From the NCBI GenBank assembly GCA_947166165.1, contig CAMVDK010000003.1, positions 1 to 33,580 of the forward strand: a DNA stretch of 33,580 nt. Direction: 5' to 3'. Source of the DNA: an uncultured Porphyromonadaceae bacterium. Its GTDB lineage: Bacteria; Bacteroidota; Bacteroidia; Bacteroidales; Muribaculaceae. Both the position numbers and the translations under genes were made by a program. Under the pieces are notes generated by a model. That model made no database searches. It saw only the letters and a list, made by a program, of their open reading frames with translations, and had not been told where the DNA came from. Shown one piece after another: positions 15,543-25,364 of the stretch; positions within the stretch are counted from its first letter, which is position 1, and each line of letters opens with the position of its first letter.

Positions 15543-16481
15543 TTACGAATTCAATTCGGGCCGCAATCCTTGCTCGCGCAGGTGCACCAGGGCGGCGTTG
15601 AGCACTCCGTTGACAAATCGGCCGCTGTTGGGCGTGCTGAACGTCTTGGCCAGTTCGATATACTCGTTGAGCGTGACCACTGTGGGAATGGAGTCGAAGC
15701 CCTTAAGCTCGGTGATGGCCATGCTCATGATCAGGCGGTCCATGAGCGCGACGCGGTCGTTGTTCCAGCGTTCGGTGTGCACAAGGCTGTCGATGAGCGC
15801 GTTGTTGTCGTCGTACTGCCGTATGGAGCACTCAAGCAGGTCGGGGCCGAAACGGCTGTCTTCGTCATTGGCAAACATGGGGAACAGCGGTTCGGGGTCG
15901 TTGCGCTCGATGCGCTGCATGGTTTTGATGGCGAAATCGACCATCACGTCGATGTCCTCGCTGCTCCAATGCATCGAGCGGGCCTCGACGGTGTCGGCAA
16001 ACAGCTGGTCCTCGGCCAGCACGTCGCGCAGCAGTGTGACCCACAGCTGGCAGTCGTCGTGCAGGGTGGCCTGCTCGAGGGCCATATAGTCGGCATAAGG
16101 CTCGCTGTGGAGCACGCGGTCGAGCATCGACCTGAGGAAGATGATGTCGTCCCAGGCCACGAGGTGGTCGCGGCAGAATCGGTTGAACTCCTCGTTCTGC
16201 CGCAGGGCCTGCGCCAGACGGTTGTCCACAAAGCGGGTGTCGGGGTTGAGATCCTGCTCGGTGGGCAAGAATTTGTGCTTGGCGTCGTCGAGGCGGCGGT
16301 CCTGCAAGTCGGTGAGTTCTACCACCAGGTGGAGCAGATAGTAGTAGAGCTCGTGCGACTTCTGGAAGGCGGTGTCGAGTTCGGCCTGGGCTTGTTCGGG
16401 CGTGCGGCCGGCGGGCTTGGTGAGCCTATAGCTGTAGAAGCACTGCAGCGCTTTAACCCTGATGAGGATGCGGTTGATCAT
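15543..16481 (-). CDS. nusB: Transcription antitermination protein NusB (long Bacteroidetes form)
   Basis: MINRILIRVKALQCFYSY...; C-terminal 'LMDRLIMSMAITELKGFDSIPTVVTLNEYIELAKTFSTPNSGRFVNGVLNA'. Confidence 0.93.
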   Translation of the reverse strand: MINRILIRVKALQCFYSYRLTKPAGRTPEQAQAELDTAFQKSHELYYYLLHLVVELTDLQDRRLDDAKHKFLPTEQDLNPDTRFVDNRLAQALRQNEEFNRFCRDHLVAWDDIIFLRSMLDRVLHSEPYADYMALEQATLHDDCQLWVTLLRDVLAEDQLFADTVEARSMHWSSEDIDVMVDFAIKTMQRIERNDPEPLFPMFANDEDSRFGPDLLECSIRQYDDNNALIDSLVHTERWNNDRVALMDRLIMSMAITELKGFDSIPTVVTLNEYIELAKTFSTPNSGRFVNGVLNAALVHLREQGLRPELNS

Positions 16482-16578
16482 TTTGCGATAATGGATGAAT
16501 AAATGGTGGTGCAAAGTTACAACATATTGCCGAAACGGCAAAATGCGCCGTTGGCGGAGTGGGGGAGCGCGCGAGCGT

Positions 16579-17361
16579 TCAGTCCACGCGCTGGTTGTCG
16601 AGCAGTCGCTGCCGCACGACCTCGTAGATCATGATGCCGGCGGCCACCGACACGTTGAGCGAGCGGATGTTGCCGAACTCCGGGATGGCCACGCGGTGCT
16701 GGCACAGCCGCTCCACCTCGGGCGAGATGCCGCGGTCTTCGGCTCCGAGCACAAGGGCCACCGGGCCTGTGTAGCTGACGGCGGTGTAGGGTTCTGCCCC
16801 CTCGCCGCTGGTGCCCACGATGGCGAAGCCGCTGTCGCGCAGATAGCGCAGCGCCGCCACAAGGTTGCTTTGCCGGCACACGGGCAGATAGTTGAGTGCT
16901 CCGGCCGAGGTCTTGACCGCGTCGGGCGTGGCTCCCACACTGCCGTGCTGCGGGATGACGATTGCACTGGCTCCGGCACACTCGCAGGTGCGGGCGATGG
17001 CACCGAAGTTGCGCACGTCGGTCACTCCGTCGAGCACGACCAGAAAGGGGTTGTCGCCCTGCTCGTAGAGCGTGGGCACGAGTTGCTCCACCGTGCAATA
17101 GTCGACGGCGGCCATGAGCGCCAACGCCCCCTGGTGGTTCTTGCGGGTGACGCGGTTGATGCGCTCCTCAGGCACTCGCTGCACGGGCACCGAGGCGGCG
17201 CGGGCCTTGTCGATGAGTTCGGCCACCAGGTCGCCGCGCAGGTCGCGGCGGAGCAGGATCTTGTCGATGGGGCGGCCGGAGTCGATGGCCTCGATCACGG
17301 CGTGAAGGCCATACACATAGTGTTGCGACGGGGTGGGGTGGGTATCGGTGTTGGTCATCAT
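16579..17361 (-). CDS. rlmB: 23S rRNA 2'-O-ribose methyltransferase RlmB/TrmH family
   Basis: 260 aa SpoU-type: 'VLDGVTDVRNFGAIARTCECAG', 'LVLGAEDRGISPEVERLCQHRVAIP', 'SLNVSVAAGIMIYE'. Confidence 0.92.
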   Translation of the reverse strand: MMTNTDTHPTPSQHYVYGLHAVIEAIDSGRPIDKILLRRDLRGDLVAELIDKARAASVPVQRVPEERINRVTRKNHQGALALMAAVDYCTVEQLVPTLYEQGDNPFLVVLDGVTDVRNFGAIARTCECAGASAIVIPQHGSVGATPDAVKTSAGALNYLPVCRQSNLVAALRYLRDSGFAIVGTSGEGAEPYTAVSYTGPVALVLGAEDRGISPEVERLCQHRVAIPEFGNIRSLNVSVAAGIMIYEVVRQRLLDNQRVD

Positions 17362-19034
17362 TTGGTTGTGTTTTGGCTGATGAGCGATTGGGCGTTGCGG
17401 ATGGCGGCCTCGTCGAGCTGGCGACCGCTGAGCATGCGGGCTATCTCGAGCACGTGCTGCTCATCGTCGAGGCGGCGGATGGACGTCAGCGTGGAGTCGG
17501 CCTCGTCGGTCTTGTAGACCTGGTAGTGGTGCTGGCCGTGCGAGGCCACTTGCGGCAGGTGGGTGATGGCAATCACCTGTATCGAGCGCGCTATGCCGGC
17601 CATCATGGCACCGATGCGGCTGGCCACATCGCCCGACACGCCGGTGTCGACCTCGTCGAAAATGATGGTGGGCAGGTTCATGGTGCTGGCTATGATGGCT
17701 TTGATGCATAGCATGATGCGCGACATCTCGCCGCCCGACGCGGTGTCGCGCAGCGGCATGGGCGCCTGGTTCTTGTTGAAGGCCATCATGAAGTCGACGG
17801 CATCGGCTCCGCTGGCCGTCAGCGCGGTGGCGCTGAAGTCGACGTGGAAGCGCAGGTTTTTCAGCCCCAGCTCGGTGGCCATGGGCAGTAGTTGCTGCTC
17901 GAATTGGGCGGCCGCTTGCTGGCGGCCTTCGGTCAGGCGGCAGGCCAGCGCGGTGGCCTCGCTGCGGAGCGCGTCGACCTGTGCCTGACGCTGGGCGAGC
18001 TGCTCGTCGGCGCCGTCGATGGCGGCCAGACGGGCTTCGTAGTCGTGCTGCAAGTCGAGCAGGGCGTCGACCGAGTCGGCTCCGAGTTTGCGCTCCAGGT
18101 CGTAGATTTCGCCCAACCGGGTTTCGACGCGCTCGAGTTGCTCGGGGTCGGACTCGAGGGTGGCCAGCAGGTCCTGCACGGTGGCGGCGATGTCCTTGAG
18201 TTCGATGAGCGTGGCGCTGGTGCGCTGGCTCAGTTCGGCGGCTTCGGGGAGCATGGTCTCGAGCTGCGCGAGTTGCGAGGCCGACTGCTTGAGTCGCGAC
18301 AGCATCGAGCCGCCGCCGTCGGTGTCGTCGCCGTCGATGTCGTTGTGCACGAGCCAGAGCGTCTGCTTGATGTGGCTGGAGCCAGCCAGTCGCCGTTGCA
18401 GGGCCTCGAGCTGCTGGTCTTCGCCGGGGGTGAGGCGCATCTGCTGCAGTTGGTTGCATTGGAAGGCGATGTAGTCGTGCTCGGCCTGCGCCTGGGCGAG
18501 CTGCCGCCGCATTTTCTCCAGGTCGCGCTCGGCCTGAGTGAGCTGCTGGTAGGTCTGGGCGTACTGGTCGAGCAGCGGCTGGTGATGGGCGATGGTGTCG
18601 AGGATGCGCAGCTGGAAGGCCGCAGTGGCGAGCAGCATGTTGCTGTGCTGCGAGTGGATGTCGACCAGCCGTGTGGCGAGCTGCTTGAGCGTGGCCAGCT
18701 GCACGGGGGTGTCGTTGACAAAGGCCCTCGACCGTCCGCCAGCCCCCACCTCGCGGCGCAGGATGCACTCGGGGCAGTAGTCCACGTCGATTTCGTCGAA
18801 GTAGGGTTCGAGCCCGAAGCCGTCGACGGCGAAGGTGGCCTCGACCACGGTTTTGGCCTGCTTGTCGCGGATGGCCTGTGCGCTGGCGCGCTCGCCCAGG
18901 ATGAGCGACAGCGCGCCTAGGATGATGGATTTTCCGGCCCCTGTCTCGCCGGTGATGATGGTGAGCCCGGGGTCGAAGGTCACCTCAAGGTGGTCGATGA
19001 GCGCATAGTTGCTGATGTGGAGCGTGGTGAGCAT
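17358..19034 (-). CDS. recN: DNA repair protein RecN
   Basis: 558 aa; 'ITGETGAGKSIILGAL', 'SGGEMSRIMLCIK', 'IIFDEVDTGVSGDVASRIG', 'ITHLPQVASHG'. Confidence 0.96.
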   Translation of the reverse strand: MLTTLHISNYALIDHLEVTFDPGLTIITGETGAGKSIILGALSLILGERASAQAIRDKQAKTVVEATFAVDGFGLEPYFDEIDVDYCPECILRREVGAGGRSRAFVNDTPVQLATLKQLATRLVDIHSQHSNMLLATAAFQLRILDTIAHHQPLLDQYAQTYQQLTQAERDLEKMRRQLAQAQAEHDYIAFQCNQLQQMRLTPGEDQQLEALQRRLAGSSHIKQTLWLVHNDIDGDDTDGGGSMLSRLKQSASQLAQLETMLPEAAELSQRTSATLIELKDIAATVQDLLATLESDPEQLERVETRLGEIYDLERKLGADSVDALLDLQHDYEARLAAIDGADEQLAQRQAQVDALRSEATALACRLTEGRQQAAAQFEQQLLPMATELGLKNLRFHVDFSATALTASGADAVDFMMAFNKNQAPMPLRDTASGGEMSRIMLCIKAIIASTMNLPTIIFDEVDTGVSGDVASRIGAMMAGIARSIQVIAITHLPQVASHGQHHYQVYKTDEADSTLTSIRRLDDEQHVLEIARMLSGRQLDEAAIRNAQSLISQNTTK

Positions 19035-19069
19035 GAATCAGGATGAAGCGTGTGGTGGCGTGCGGGGCG

Positions 19070-19978
19070 TCAGAACGTGTCGTCCGACACTTTTTTGATT
19101 TTGTCGAGGCGTTCGAGGTCAGTGGGGTAGATGGGGTAGAGGGTCTCATAGACGCTCTCCTTTTCGCTTGAGTTGGCCTTGCTGTAGATGTTGACCAGCT
19201 CGTCCAACTTGGCGTCGCGGAACATCGACAGGCACACGCTCATCGAGTTGGCGTCGTAGATTTTCTTGAGCGTTTCGAGCTGCTTGGTGATGTTGGCGCG
19301 GCCCTTGTCGACGCTCACCACCATCTGGTCGAGACCCTGCCGGTGGTACTGGTAGAGCACCTCGCGAATGCCGGCGGTCTGCGAGTCGGTGAAGGCGCTG
19401 ATGACAGCCGAGCGGTTTTTGGTGTCCTCGAAAGCCCTCCATCCCGTCTCGCCCGAGCCTTGGGCCAGCCGCACCACGTTGGCGGCCTTCTCGTAGTAGG
19501 GGTCGCCGCCGTTCGGCGCGAAGGTGTCGAAGTCCATGGCGATGATCAGATAGGCGTAGAAGTTGAGGATGGCCGTGAGGTTGCTCTGCATCTCCTGCTC
19601 GTTGAACGTGAGCGGGTCGTTCTCCATGTAGGTGAAGTCGATTTTGGTGTCCTTGAAGTTGATCACCGTGGTGGTGTAGGAGCTGTTGTAGACGGGCCGC
19701 TGCGACTGTATCTGCAGGTCGCCTTTCATTTCGCCGGTGCCGTCGTTGTACTCCGAAATGGTGAAAAAGAGCTTGCACACGATGCGCTCGTTGTAGCCAA
19801 ACTGGGCGTCGGTCCACTTGGTTGTGTTCATATAGTCGGAAATGGCCTGCTGCAGGGTGTTGAACACGTCTTTGTTGACGTTTCCCACCTTGCTGGCGTT
19901 GACCTCGACGGTGCAGTTGAGCTCCTGGGCTTCGTCCTGCGCCCACGCTGCGGCGGCGATGAGAAATCTTCTACGCAT
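19070..19978 (-). CDS. DUF4835-like exported protein
   Basis: Start [31 protein letters not shown]; 'DVFNTLQQAISDYMNTTKWTDAQFGYNERI'; downstream of coaBC as in other Bacteroidetes. Confidence 0.85.
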   Translation of the reverse strand: MRRRFLIAAAAWAQDEAQELNCTVEVNASKVGNVNKDVFNTLQQAISDYMNTTKWTDAQFGYNERIVCKLFFTISEYNDGTGEMKGDLQIQSQRPVYNSSYTTTVINFKDTKIDFTYMENDPLTFNEQEMQSNLTAILNFYAYLIIAMDFDTFAPNGGDPYYEKAANVVRLAQGSGETGWRAFEDTKNRSAVISAFTDSQTAGIREVLYQYHRQGLDQMVVSVDKGRANITKQLETLKKIYDANSMSVCLSMFRDAKLDELVNIYSKANSSEKESVYETLYPIYPTDLERLDKIKKVSDDTF

Positions 19979-21188
19979 TTTTCTGACTGAGGATGAGTTG
20001 ATGTATGGCATCGACAACGTCGGCGGCCACCTCGCGCTTGTTCTTGAGCGGGTAGGGGGTCTGCCGGCCGTCGGCGGTGATGATGGTCACGCGGTTGGTG
20101 TCGACCTGGAATCCGGCCTGGGGGTCGCGCAGTGAGTTGAGCACGATCATGTCGAGGTGCTTGCGCTGGAGCTTGCCCAGGGCGTTGGCCTGCTCGTTGT
20201 CGGTTTCGAGCGCGAAGCCCACGGTGATTTGCCCCGGTCGCTTGGCCTGGCCGGTGGCCAGGGCGATGTCGGGATTGGGCACCAGGCGCAGCACGGGAGG
20301 CTCGTTGCCTTCGCGCTTGATTTTGTGCTGTGCCACGTTGTCGACACGGTAGTCGGCCACAGCGGCGCAGAGGATGGCCACGTCGGCCTGGCCAAAGGCG
20401 GCCAGGGTGGCCTGTAGCATCTGCTCGGCGCTCTCCACATCAACGCGCTCGATGGCCGGGTGGCGCGTGGACAGGCTCACCGGGCCAGCCACCAGGGTGA
20501 CCTGCGCGCCGCGCGCCGCACACTCCTCGGCCAGGGCAAAGCCCATCTTGCCGCTGGAGAAGTTGCTGATGTACCGCACCGGGTCGATGCGCTCCACGGT
20601 GGGCCCGGCGGTGATGACCACGCGCCGGCCCGCCAGGTCTTGCCCTCTGGCGAAGAAGTCGTCGAGCACGAGCACAATGTTCTCCGGCTCTTCCATGCGG
20701 CCTTTGCCTATCAAGTGGCTGGCCAGCTCGCCCTCGGCCGGCTCGATGATGTGGTTGCCATAGCTGCGGAGCAGCTCCAGGTTGCGCACGGTGGACGGAT
20801 GCCGCATCATGTCGAGGTCCATGGCCGGGGCCACAAACACCGGCGCTTTGGCCGAGAGATAGGTGGTGACGAGCATGTTGTCGGCCACGCCGTTGGCCAT
20901 CTTGCCGATGGTGGAGGCGGTGGCGGGGGCCACCACCATGGCGTCGGCCCACAGACCCAGGTCCACATGGCTGTTCCACTGGCCGGTGTTGGCGGTGAAA
21001 AACTCGCTGATCACGGGCCGGCCGCTGAGTGTGGACAGCGTGACGGGCGTGATGAACTCGCGCGCGTTGGGTGTCATGACCACTTGCACCTCGGCGCCGG
21101 CTTTGACGAGCAAGCGCACCAACGTGGCCGTCTTGAAGGCAGCTATTCCGCCAGTGATTCCAACTATGATATGCTTATCCTTGAGCAT
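19971..21188 (-). CDS. coaBC: Bifunctional phosphopantothenoylcysteine decarboxylase/phosphopantothenate-cysteine ligase
   Basis: 405 aa; '[33 protein letters not shown]', '[25 protein letters not shown]'. Confidence 0.96.
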   Translation of the reverse strand: MLKDKHIIVGITGGIAAFKTATLVRLLVKAGAEVQVVMTPNAREFITPVTLSTLSGRPVISEFFTANTGQWNSHVDLGLWADAMVVAPATASTIGKMANGVADNMLVTTYLSAKAPVFVAPAMDLDMMRHPSTVRNLELLRSYGNHIIEPAEGELASHLIGKGRMEEPENIVLVLDDFFARGQDLAGRRVVITAGPTVERIDPVRYISNFSSGKMGFALAEECAARGAQVTLVAGPVSLSTRHPAIERVDVESAEQMLQATLAAFGQADVAILCAAVADYRVDNVAQHKIKREGNEPPVLRLVPNPDIALATGQAKRPGQITVGFALETDNEQANALGKLQRKHLDMIVLNSLRDPQAGFQVDTNRVTIITADGRQTPYPLKNKREVAADVVDAIHQLILSQKNA

Positions 21189-21193
21189 ATTGG

Positions 21194-22000
21194 CTATCGA
21201 TTATTGAACTTTTCCTTTAGGGCATTGAGGCGGCGTTGCTCATTGACTCGCTGCTTGGCTTCGGCAAAGACGCGCTTGGTGTCGTCGGCAAAGTCGCTGT
21301 TCATCACCCATCCCGCATATCCGGGGTCGTTGGCAAGAACATCGTCGAGCAGCTGGCCACGGTATTTGCCAAAGTTGATGGTGGGCTGGCCCTTGTCGTT
21401 GAGCACAACGCGCCCGGCCAGGTCCACATTGCGCGTGTGGGAAGAGTAGGCCGACAGCTTCCCGATGTCGTTTTCCAGGTCGGGGTAGCGGTCGAGCTGC
21501 GCCTTGAGCACGTTGAGCGTGGTGCGCGCGTCGGCCATGGCGTTGTGGTGGTTCTCCATCTCCACACCGCAGTAGAAGCGGCAGGCGGCGGCCAGGTCGC
21601 GCTTCTCGCGCTTGTGGTAGATGGTCTGCACGTCCACAAACCGGCACTGCTTGATGTCGAACTCCACGCCGGCTTTGGCCATTTCCTGCGCCAGCAGGGG
21701 GATGTCGAAGTTGTTGCTGTTGAAGCCGGCGATGTCGCAGCCCTCAAACACGCCGGCAATCTCCTGCGCCAGCTGCGCGAAGGTGGGGCAGTGGGCCACA
21801 TCAGCGTCGGTGATGTGGTGCACGGCAATCGAGGCGGCCGGGATGGGCATGCCGGGGTTGATGCGGTAGGTGTGCGACGACTCGTGCCCGTCGGGATACA
21901 CTTTCACATAGCTCAGCTCGATGATGCGGTCCTTGGTGATGTTGAGTCCCGTCGACTCCACATCGAACACAATGAGCGGGCGTGTCAATTTCAGTTCCAT
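21194..22000 (-). CDS. DnaQ-like 3'-5' exonuclease
   Basis: 268 aa; 'IVFDVESTGLNITKDRIIELSYVKV', 'IAGFNSNNFDIPLL', 'HNAMADARTT'. Confidence 0.92.
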   Translation of the reverse strand: MELKLTRPLIVFDVESTGLNITKDRIIELSYVKVYPDGHESSHTYRINPGMPIPAASIAVHHITDADVAHCPTFAQLAQEIAGVFEGCDIAGFNSNNFDIPLLAQEMAKAGVEFDIKQCRFVDVQTIYHKREKRDLAAACRFYCGVEMENHHNAMADARTTLNVLKAQLDRYPDLENDIGKLSAYSSHTRNVDLAGRVVLNDKGQPTINFGKYRGQLLDDVLANDPGYAGWVMNSDFADDTKRVFAEAKQRVNEQRRLNALKEKFNNR

Positions 22001-22027
22001 AGTGGATATGAATTCGGTTAGTGCGCG

Positions 22028-23146
22028 TCAAATCATCATCGGCATTTGCAGCACGAGCAGTTCTTCGCCCTGCTTCTGGTCGGCGGGCAGGAAGATGCCG
22101 GCCCGGCTGGGGTCGCTGAGCTTGATGACCACCTGCTCGGAGTCGATGTTGTTGAGCACCTCGATGATGTCGCTGTTCTTGAATCCCATCACCAGGTCGT
22201 CGCCGACGTATTCGCACTGGATGCGCTCCTCGGCACTGGTGGCGTGGTCGAGGTCCTGTGCGGTGAGCTTCATGCCTCCCTCGCCCAGCTGGAGCTTCAC
22301 GAGTCCGCCCACGCTGGCGAAAATCGACACGCGCCGCATGGCCGTGAGCAGCGTCAGCCGGTCGGCGGTCACGGTCTTGGGGCTGTCCTGCGGAATGACC
22401 TTGTTGTAGTCGGGATAACGCCCGTTGATGAATCGGCACGAGAGGATGTAGGCACCGGCCTCGAAGGTGGCGCTGCCGTCTTCGAGGGTGATGTGCACCG
22501 GCTCGCTGCTGCCCTTGTCGAGCACCGTGTTGAGGATCGAGGCCGGCTTGGAGGGCAGGATGAAGCTGCGCTCGGTGTTGGGCGTGATGTTGCTCTTGGT
22601 GAAGCGTACCAGCTTGTGGGAGTCGCTGGCCACGAAGGTGATGGAATCGGGCTTGATGTCCCAGTAGATGCCCATGAATTGCGGATGCATCTCGTCGGTG
22701 CCCACGGCGAAGAGCGAGTGCATGATGCCCTCGCACACGTCCTTCTCCGACAGCACAAGCACTTGCTGATTCTCGCCACCCTGCGCCTTGAGCGGATAGT
22801 CGTCGCCATTGAAGGCGGTGATGTTGAACTGACCGTTGAGGTAGGTGATGGTCACCTCCAGGTTGTCGAGGTTCACTTCGAACGTCAGCCCCACGTCGGG
22901 CAGCTCGCGCAACAGGTTGAGCATGCGCTTCACGTCGACGGCGAAACGCCCTTCGCCCTCGGCACCAGGCACCTCGATGGAGGTGGTCATGCGTGTCTCC
23001 ATGTCGCTGCCGGTCACCACCAGCCGCTCGCCGCCAAGTTCAAACAGAAAGTTGTCGAGGATGGCATAGGCGTTCTTGTTGCTTATCACCTTGCTCACTG
23101 CCGTCAGGTGCGACAGCAGCAGCTTGCTTTGGATGTTGAATCTCAT
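22028..23146 (-). CDS. dnaN: DNA polymerase III beta sliding clamp
   Basis: 372 aa; MRFNIQSKLLLSHLTAVSKVISNKNAYAILDNFLFEL...; C-terminus 'LLVLQMPMMI'. Confidence 0.96.
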   Translation of the reverse strand: MRFNIQSKLLLSHLTAVSKVISNKNAYAILDNFLFELGGERLVVTGSDMETRMTTSIEVPGAEGEGRFAVDVKRMLNLLRELPDVGLTFEVNLDNLEVTITYLNGQFNITAFNGDDYPLKAQGGENQQVLVLSEKDVCEGIMHSLFAVGTDEMHPQFMGIYWDIKPDSITFVASDSHKLVRFTKSNITPNTERSFILPSKPASILNTVLDKGSSEPVHITLEDGSATFEAGAYILSCRFINGRYPDYNKVIPQDSPKTVTADRLTLLTAMRRVSIFASVGGLVKLQLGEGGMKLTAQDLDHATSAEERIQCEYVGDDLVMGFKNSDIIEVLNNIDSEQVVIKLSDPSRAGIFLPADQKQGEELLVLQMPMMI

Positions 23147-23179
23147 ATCGTTAGGTTTAAAAAATTATATACCACTCTG

Positions 23180-23222
23180 CCTTGCAGGTTGCCCTTTTAG
23201 GCACCCCGCAAGGGATTGAAAC
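23180..23222 (-). promoter_or_regulatory. Structured dnaN 5' leader containing a solitary CRISPR-repeat-like 35-mer
   Basis: CCTTGC/GCAAGG outer stem (23180-23185/23208-23213) with inner GGTTGCC/GGCACC; plus-strand 23188-23222 reads GTTGCCCTTTTAGGCACCCCGCAAGGGATTGAAAC. Confidence 0.5.
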
Positions 23223-23224
23223 TA

Positions 23225-23232
23225 CAAATTTA
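23225..23232 (-). promoter_or_regulatory. Putative -7 box (TAAATTTG) of the dnaN promoter
   Basis: Minus strand TAAATTTG = TAnnTTTG, just upstream of the hairpin. Confidence 0.5.
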
Positions 23233-23255
23233 GCAACAATTTTCGAAACTAACGC

Positions 23256-23294
23256 AAAAAAGCGCGTCCGCCGTGCGGCGGAAGCGCTTTTTTT
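23256..23294. terminator. Bidirectional-type Rho-independent terminator downstream of the M13 peptidase gene
   Basis: AAAAAAGCGC-GT-CCGCC-GTGC-GGCGG-AA-GCGCTTTTTTT. Confidence 0.85.
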
Positions 23295-23310
23295 AGGCAT
23301 TTTTTGCGTT

Positions 23311-25320
23311 TCACCAGATGGCCACGCGGTCGGCGGGCTCGCGATACATCTTCTGTCCGCTGGTGATGCCGAAGGCTTTGAAGAACGGGTCGAGGTTGCG
23401 GATGGCCACATTCACGCGGTTCACGCCCAGCGAGTGGGGGTCGACCTTGGTACGGCGCAGGATTTCCTCCTTGGTGATGTTGTTGGCCCACACGTTGGCA
23501 TAGGCCAGGAAGAAGCGCTGGTCGGGGGTGAAGCCGTCGATGGTCTGGTTGCCCTTGCCCTGGTCGGTGTGCTTGAAGGCGGTGTAGCTCACGCGCAGCC
23601 CGCCGTGGTCGGCGATGTTCTCGCCCATGGTGAAGGTGCCGTTGGCGTGGATGCCGTCGGCCACCACCTCGGCGCTGTACTGCGCCCCGAGTTTGTCGGC
23701 CAGGGCCTTGAAGCGGTCGGCGTCCTCTTGCGTCCACCAGTCCACCATGTTGCCCTCGTGGTCGAAACTGCGTCCCTGGTCGTCGAAGCCGTGGGTCATC
23801 TCGTGGCCAATCACCACACCGATGGCGCCATAGTTGCTGGCATCGTCAGCGGTGGGGTCGAAGTAGGGCGGCTGCAGGATGGCGGCCGGGAAGCAGATCT
23901 CGTTGGTCGACGGCTCGTAGTAGGCGTTCACCGTCTGCGGCGTCATCTGCCAGCGGGCTTTGTCGACGGGTTTGAACAGCTGGCTGTACTCGTAGGCGGC
24001 CTCATGCTGGCGAGCGGCCTTGACGTTGGCCCAGTAGGAGCGGCCGGTGTCGATGTCGATGCCGCTGTAGTCGCGCCACTTGTCGGGATAGCCGATTTTG
24101 ACGGTGAAGCTGTTGAGCTTGACCAGTGCGTTCACCTTGGTGGTGGGCGACATCCAGGTGAGGTCTTTGATGTGCTCGCCCAGGGCCACCTTCAGGTTGT
24201 CGACGAGCCGCTGCATCTTCTTCTTCGACTCGGCGGGGAAGTATCGCTCCACATAGAGCTGCCCGACGGCCTCGCCCAGCAGCGTGTTGGGCACGTTCAG
24301 GGCGCGTTTCCAGCGGGGCTGCATCACCTGCTTGCCGCTCAGGGCGCGGCTGTAGATGTCGAAATTGGCCTGCACAAAGTCGTCGCTCAGGTAGTTGGAG
24401 GCCGCGTCGGCGAGTTTGAAGGCCAGATAGTTCTTCACCTGGTCGTCGGTGAGCTTGCCCAGCAGCTCGTTGACCTTGGCCAGCGAGGCGGTCTGCATGA
24501 CGCACACGCGCTGCACACCGCTGATGCCCAGAGCGGCCATGAAGGCGTCCCAGTCGATGCGGGGATAGTCGGCCTTGAGCTGGTCGAGCGTGCGCAGGTT
24601 GTAGAGCTTGGAGTAGTCGCGGGTCTGTTCGCGTGTCATGGCCGCCCGTGCCAGCTCGGTTTCGATGGCCATCACGTCGTTGGCGGCTTTGGTGGCGGCA
24701 CCCTTTTTGTAGCCGGCCAGTTGCATGAGTTTGACCACGTAGTTGCGGTAGGCTGTGCGCACCTTGACGGTGTTGGCATCGTTTTCAAGATAGTAGTCGC
24801 GGTCGCCCAGGCCCAGTCCGCCCTGGATGAGGTAGAGCAGGTTGGTGTTGGAGTCCTTGAGGTCGGCCATCACGGCGCTATTGAAGAAGGGGTCGCCCAG
24901 ACCGTTGTGGAACCAGGCAATCAGGCGCGAGAAGTCGGCCCGGCGGGAGTTGGCGATCATCGCCAGGTCGTCGGCCAGCGGAACGGCTTTCTCGGCGTTG
25001 AGGCGCGCGCTGTCCATGCCCATGGCATAGAGGTCGCCCACCTGCTGCTTGATGGAGCCCTTGGGGTTGCCCGTGCCCAGCGTGGTGATGATTTGCTTCA
25101 CCTGCTCGCGGCTGTTCTCGGCCAGCTGGTCGAAGGTGCCGAAGCGGGCATACTGTGGGTCGAGCGGGTTGGCCTTCATCCAGCCACCGCAGGCATACTG
25201 ATAGAAGTTCTCGCCGGGCGACACCGAGGTGTCGAGGTTGGCGCGGTCCACGCCCTTGAGGCTGCCCGCGTGCATGGTGAGGCTTGCAGCCATCGTGAGT
25301 AGCAATGCGATTTTTTTCAT
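23311..25320 (-). CDS. M13-family (neprilysin/PepO) metallopeptidase
   Basis: Start MKKIALLLTMAASLTMHAG; 'VIGHEMTHGFDDQGRSFDHEGN' (HExxH), 'ENIADHGGLRVSYTAF', C-terminal 'CAW'-like 'RVAIW'. Confidence 0.95.
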   Translation of the reverse strand: MKKIALLLTMAASLTMHAGSLKGVDRANLDTSVSPGENFYQYACGGWMKANPLDPQYARFGTFDQLAENSREQVKQIITTLGTGNPKGSIKQQVGDLYAMGMDSARLNAEKAVPLADDLAMIANSRRADFSRLIAWFHNGLGDPFFNSAVMADLKDSNTNLLYLIQGGLGLGDRDYYLENDANTVKVRTAYRNYVVKLMQLAGYKKGAATKAANDVMAIETELARAAMTREQTRDYSKLYNLRTLDQLKADYPRIDWDAFMAALGISGVQRVCVMQTASLAKVNELLGKLTDDQVKNYLAFKLADAASNYLSDDFVQANFDIYSRALSGKQVMQPRWKRALNVPNTLLGEAVGQLYVERYFPAESKKKMQRLVDNLKVALGEHIKDLTWMSPTTKVNALVKLNSFTVKIGYPDKWRDYSGIDIDTGRSYWANVKAARQHEAAYEYSQLFKPVDKARWQMTPQTVNAYYEPSTNEICFPAAILQPPYFDPTADDASNYGAIGVVIGHEMTHGFDDQGRSFDHEGNMVDWWTQEDADRFKALADKLGAQYSAEVVADGIHANGTFTMGENIADHGGLRVSYTAFKHTDQGKGNQTIDGFTPDQRFFLAYANVWANNITKEEILRRTKVDPHSLGVNRVNVAIRNLDPFFKAFGITSGQKMYREPADRVAIW

Positions 25321-25364
25321 TGAGTTATTAAGTTTGTTCGGTGTTATTCGCAATGATGTTCGGT

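Noticed and set aside
17461-18768. 435-aa out-of-frame ORF within recN
   Set aside because: R/P/A/H-rich alternative-frame translation; recN frame is intact.
21801-22736. 311-aa minus-strand ORF overlapping dnaN
   Set aside because: Alternative frame of dnaN/dnaQ-like region with arginine/histidine-rich low-information translation.
23188-23222. Calling a CRISPR array at the repeat-like sequence
   Set aside because: Only one copy, no spacers and no cas genes in the window; reported only as a solitary repeat-like element.
23182-25302. 706-aa plus-strand ORF
   Set aside because: Fully antisense to the M13 peptidase gene, which has clear catalytic motifs. Valine/glycine/histidine-rich translation is typical of GC-rich antisense frames.
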